Shown: piece by piece, positions 61,769 to 64,000 of the stretch
Layout: every line of letters starts with the position of its first letter
Numbering within the stretch: the first letter of the stretch is position 1
Source: Clostridiales bacterium Firm_16
GTDB taxonomy: Bacteria; Bacillota; Clostridia; Saccharofermentanales; Saccharofermentanaceae
Length of the DNA stretch: 64,000 nucleotides
NCBI GenBank assembly: GCA_001604185.1
Contig: LVAV01000054.1
Span: forward strand, 1 to 64,000
Direction: 5' to 3'
Position numbers and translations under genes: made by a program
The notes under the pieces: generated by a model
What the model saw: the letters and a program-made list of their open reading frames with translations, nothing else
Database searches by the model: none
What the model was told of the DNA's origin: nothing

Positions 61769-62920
61769 ATGGACAGAGGATTGAATACCCGCTGTCTGCA
61801 CTTGCAGGAAACAGAGGGAAAAACAGAAAATTACGGAGCACTGAGCTTTCCGATCTATCAGACAGCGACCTATGCCCATCCGGGTGTGGGAAGAAGTACC
61901 GGTTATGACTATAGCCGGCTTCAGAATCCGACAAGGGATCATCTGGAACGGATTGTGGCGGGACTGGAATATGGCAAAGAAGCCTTCGCACTTTCCACCG
62001 GAATGGCAGCCATCACGTTGCTTTTCGAGCTGTTCGCACCCGGAGACCATATTATCTCCGAGTCCGACCTTTATGGCGGAAGTATCAGGCTTTTTAACAA
62101 TGTTTCATTAAAGAATCAGTACGAATTTACCTTTCTGGACTGTGCCACGCAGGATATCGAAGCGGCAATCCGCCCCAACACGAAGGCCATCTATCTGGAG
62201 ACCCCGACGAATCCCATGATGAACGTCTCGGACATTGCGAAAATTGCCGAGATCAGCAAGAAGCACGGACTGATCCTGATCGTGGACAATACTTTCCTGT
62301 CACCGTACTTCCAGAACCCGCTTCTGCTGGGAGCGGACGTAGTGGTCCACAGCGGGACGAAATTTCTGGGAGGACATAACGATACCCTGGCCGGATTCAT
62401 CGTCACGAACCGGGATGACATCATCGAGAAACTACGGTTCCTCATCAAGACCACCGGCGCGGGACTGGCGCCCTTCGACAGCTGGCTGATCCTGCGGGGG
62501 ATCAAGACATTGGGACTTCGGATGGAGAGAGCCCAGAAGAACGCCATCGGACTGGTGAACTGGCTGAAGAAGCAACCCGCCGTGAAAGCCGTATTCTATC
62601 CGGGTCTTCCGGAACACCCGGGACATGAGATCATGAAGAAACAGGCCCGGGGATTTGGTTCCATGATCACCTTCAACGTCGATACGAAGGACCATGCTCT
62701 GAAAATCCTGGAAGAAGTGAAGATGATCAAATACGCGGAGAGTCTGGGAGGAACAGAGACGTTGATCACGTATCCCACGACCCAGACCCACGCCGATGTG
62801 CCAGAGGAGATCCGTCTGCAAAACGGGATCACGCCCTGTACGCTTCGTCTGTCTACAGGTATTGAGGATGTGGAAGACCTGATCGCAGAACTGGAGAAAG
62901 TCTTCGCCACACTGGAATAA
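61769..62920 (+). CDS. Trans-sulfuration PLP enzyme (cystathionine gamma-synthase/lyase family)
   Basis: This 383-residue Cys/Met metabolism PLP enzyme has the N-terminal NTRCLHLQ, PIYQTATY, YSRLQNPT, the STGMAAIT cofactor loop, ETPTNPMM and the PLP lysine in HSGTKFLGGHND (about residue 198). SLGGTETLITYP is also typical. Sequence alone does not separate synthase, gamma-lyase and O-acetylhomoserine sulfhydrylase roles. ATG 61769 is preferred with AAGGGGAG before it; an in-frame ATG at 61703 adds unrelated residues. It is followed by a MalY-type lyase. Confidence 0.9.
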   Translation: MDRGLNTRCLHLQETEGKTENYGALSFPIYQTATYAHPGVGRSTGYDYSRLQNPTRDHLERIVAGLEYGKEAFALSTGMAAITLLFELFAPGDHIISESDLYGGSIRLFNNVSLKNQYEFTFLDCATQDIEAAIRPNTKAIYLETPTNPMMNVSDIAKIAEISKKHGLILIVDNTFLSPYFQNPLLLGADVVVHSGTKFLGGHNDTLAGFIVTNRDDIIEKLRFLIKTTGAGLAPFDSWLILRGIKTLGLRMERAQKNAIGLVNWLKKQPAVKAVFYPGLPEHPGHEIMKKQARGFGSMITFNVDTKDHALKILEEVKMIKYAESLGGTETLITYPTTQTHADVPEEIRLQNGITPCTLRLSTGIEDVEDLIAELEKVFATLE

Positions 62921-62928
62921 AGAAAACG

Positions 62929-62949
62929 CCGCCCTTTGGATCCGGGCGG
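62929..62949 (+). other. Hairpin between the two PLP enzyme genes
   Basis: CCGCCC-N9-GGGCGG lies in the 58-base gap. It lacks a T-run, so it is more likely an RNA stability or processing element than a terminator. Confidence 0.4.
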
Positions 62950-62978
62950 GTGTACTATTGAATAAGGAGTGAGAGAAA

Positions 62979-64000
62979 ATGCCGGAAAGAAACCTGAATT
63001 TCGATGAAGTCATCGAAAGAAGAAATACAGACAGCTTGAAGTTCGATTTTGCAGAACGAAGAGGAAGACCGAAAGACGTGCTGCCGCTATGGGTGGCGGA
63101 CATGGACTTTAAGACCAGTTCCTATGTGGAGGATGCGGTCATCGAGAGAACGCGCCACGGGATCTTCGGCTACACCGAGACCAGAGATGAATATGCCAAT
63201 GCGGTGGCCGGCTGGATGAAGAGACATCACGACTGGGAAGTAGATCCGCGATGGATGGTTAAGACCCCGGGTGTTGTATTCGCCCTGGCCATGGCGGTGA
63301 AAGCCTTCACGAAAGAGGGAGATCCGGTGCTGATCCAGCAGCCGGTGTACTATCCCTTCTCCGAAGTCATCGAGGATAATAAGCGCGTAATCGTCAGCAA
63401 CGATCTGTACTTAGGAGACGACAACCGTTACCATATCGATTTTGAAGACTTTGAAAGAAAGATCGTGTACAACCATATCAAGCTGTTCTTCCTTTGCAAC
63501 CCGCAGAACCCGACGGGACGCGTTTTTACGAGGGAAGAACTGACCAGGCTGGGAGATATCTGTCTCAAGCATGAAGTGCTGGTGGTAAGCGACGAGATCC
63601 ATAACGACTTTGCACTCTTCGGAGAACATACTGTTTTTGCGAAAGTGAAGAAGGAGTTCGCGGACAACTGCATCGTCTGCACGTCGGCAAGTAAGACCTT
63701 CAATCTGGCCGGCATGCTGATCTCCAATATCTTTATCCCGAATCAGAAGATCAGGAGAGAATTCAGAAGACAGGTGGATGCGGCCGGAATCAGCCAGCTT
63801 GCGACGCTGGGACTGACGGCTACGAAAATTGCATATGAAAAAGGTGAACAATGGTACGAAAACATGATATCCTATGTTAAGGAAAACATTGCTTTCGTTA
63901 AGCACTACACGAAGGAGAACCTGCCCGGCATCAAGGTGATCGACGGTGAGGGGACCTATCTGATGTGGCTGGACTTCCGCGGGACAGGTCTTTCTTTCGA
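62979..64000 (+). CDS. MalY/PatB aminotransferase, cystathionine beta-lyase type (partial)
   Basis: The gene runs off the right edge after 340 codons. It starts with ATG at 62979, with AAGGAG about 8 bases upstream. The translation has FDEVIERRNTDSLKFD, the PLWVADMDF start of the PatB/MalY group, NPQNPTGRVF, VVSDEIHNDF and the PLP lysine in SASKTFNLAG (residue 239). These enzymes split cystathionine or cysteine to homocysteine or sulfide, pyruvate and ammonia. Together with the gene before it, a methionine/cysteine interconversion pair is likely. About 50 C-terminal residues should lie outside the window. Confidence 0.92.
   Translation, partial: MPERNLNFDEVIERRNTDSLKFDFAERRGRPKDVLPLWVADMDFKTSSYVEDAVIERTRHGIFGYTETRDEYANAVAGWMKRHHDWEVDPRWMVKTPGVVFALAMAVKAFTKEGDPVLIQQPVYYPFSEVIEDNKRVIVSNDLYLGDDNRYHIDFEDFERKIVYNHIKLFFLCNPQNPTGRVFTREELTRLGDICLKHEVLVVSDEIHNDFALFGEHTVFAKVKKEFADNCIVCTSASKTFNLAGMLISNIFIPNQKIRREFRRQVDAAGISQLATLGLTATKIAYEKGEQWYENMISYVKENIAFVKHYTKENLPGIKVIDGEGTYLMWLDFRGTGLSF

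Overview
The window looks like a chromosomal segment from an anaerobic, low-to-mid GC Gram-positive bacterium of class Clostridia. This is inferred from strong AGGAGG-type ribosome sites, intrinsic hairpin/T-run terminators, TTGACA/TATAAT promoters, many lipobox lipoproteins with Ser/Thr/Glu-rich linkers, and DUF4214-bearing secreted enzymes. An Oscillospirales or Saccharofermentans-like lineage is possible, but I cannot fix the genus. I see no rRNA, tRNA, CRISPR array, prophage or transposase. Most genes are housekeeping or cell-envelope genes.

Layout. 0-3.6 kb: a small FeoB-associated cysteine-rich membrane protein behind a promoter that carries a DtxR-like inverted repeat, a DUF885 lipoprotein, and an 800-base gene-free stretch rich in hairpins. 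3.6-9.9 kb: a 1062-residue membrane protein with a degenerate PP2C-like head, then a serine-biosynthesis pair (class V aminotransferase and SerA). 10-13.7 kb, minus strand: two tandem paralogous lipoproteins. 13.8-15.6 kb: Dabb protein, SurE and a DUF6273 lipoprotein. 15.7-23.7 kb: two tandem copies of a heterodimeric ABC exporter, the second led by a MarR regulator with a palindromic operator. 23.9-27.4 kb: a CxCG zinc-ribbon-like protein and an amino-sugar cluster (GlmM, a GlmU-C-terminus-like acetyltransferase, NagB). 27.7-33.6 kb, minus strand: a tiny membrane protein, then an operon DUF1015 > FAD oxidoreductase > DUF2298. 33.8-38.2 kb: an AT-rich island with a DUF4214 protein, a membrane-anchored protein and a MacB-like ABC-FtsX fusion. 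38.3-56.7 kb: a WYL regulator, then a MoxR-DUF58-transglutaminase operon, alaS, a HIT protein, a DUF4214-polysaccharide deacetylase, a lipoprotein, a second DUF4214-deacetylase, and a second MoxR-DUF58-transglutaminase operon. 56.8-60 kb, minus strand: an S8 protease ending in DUF4214 repeats, a TSCPD protein and an unknown protein. 60.1-64 kb: a DUF3592-like protein, a LysR regulator and two sulfur amino-acid PLP enzymes, the last cut by the window end.

How the genes fit together. Repeated local duplication is the main theme: twin lipoproteins, twin exporter pairs, twin DUF4214-deacetylases and twin MoxR-DUF58-transglutaminase sets. The second DUF4214-deacetylase appears to lie in one transcript with a MoxR-DUF58-transglutaminase set. 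This suggests a secreted cell-surface system in which DUF4214 is shared by deacetylases, a subtilase and an island protein. Other items of interest are two candidate structured RNAs (about 2990-3440, and 50190-50400 on the minus strand) and a pair of 35-37 bp repeat blocks. Those blocks sit 16 bp apart at the left end of the window but are separated by a whole lipoprotein gene at 48.8-50.2 kb.
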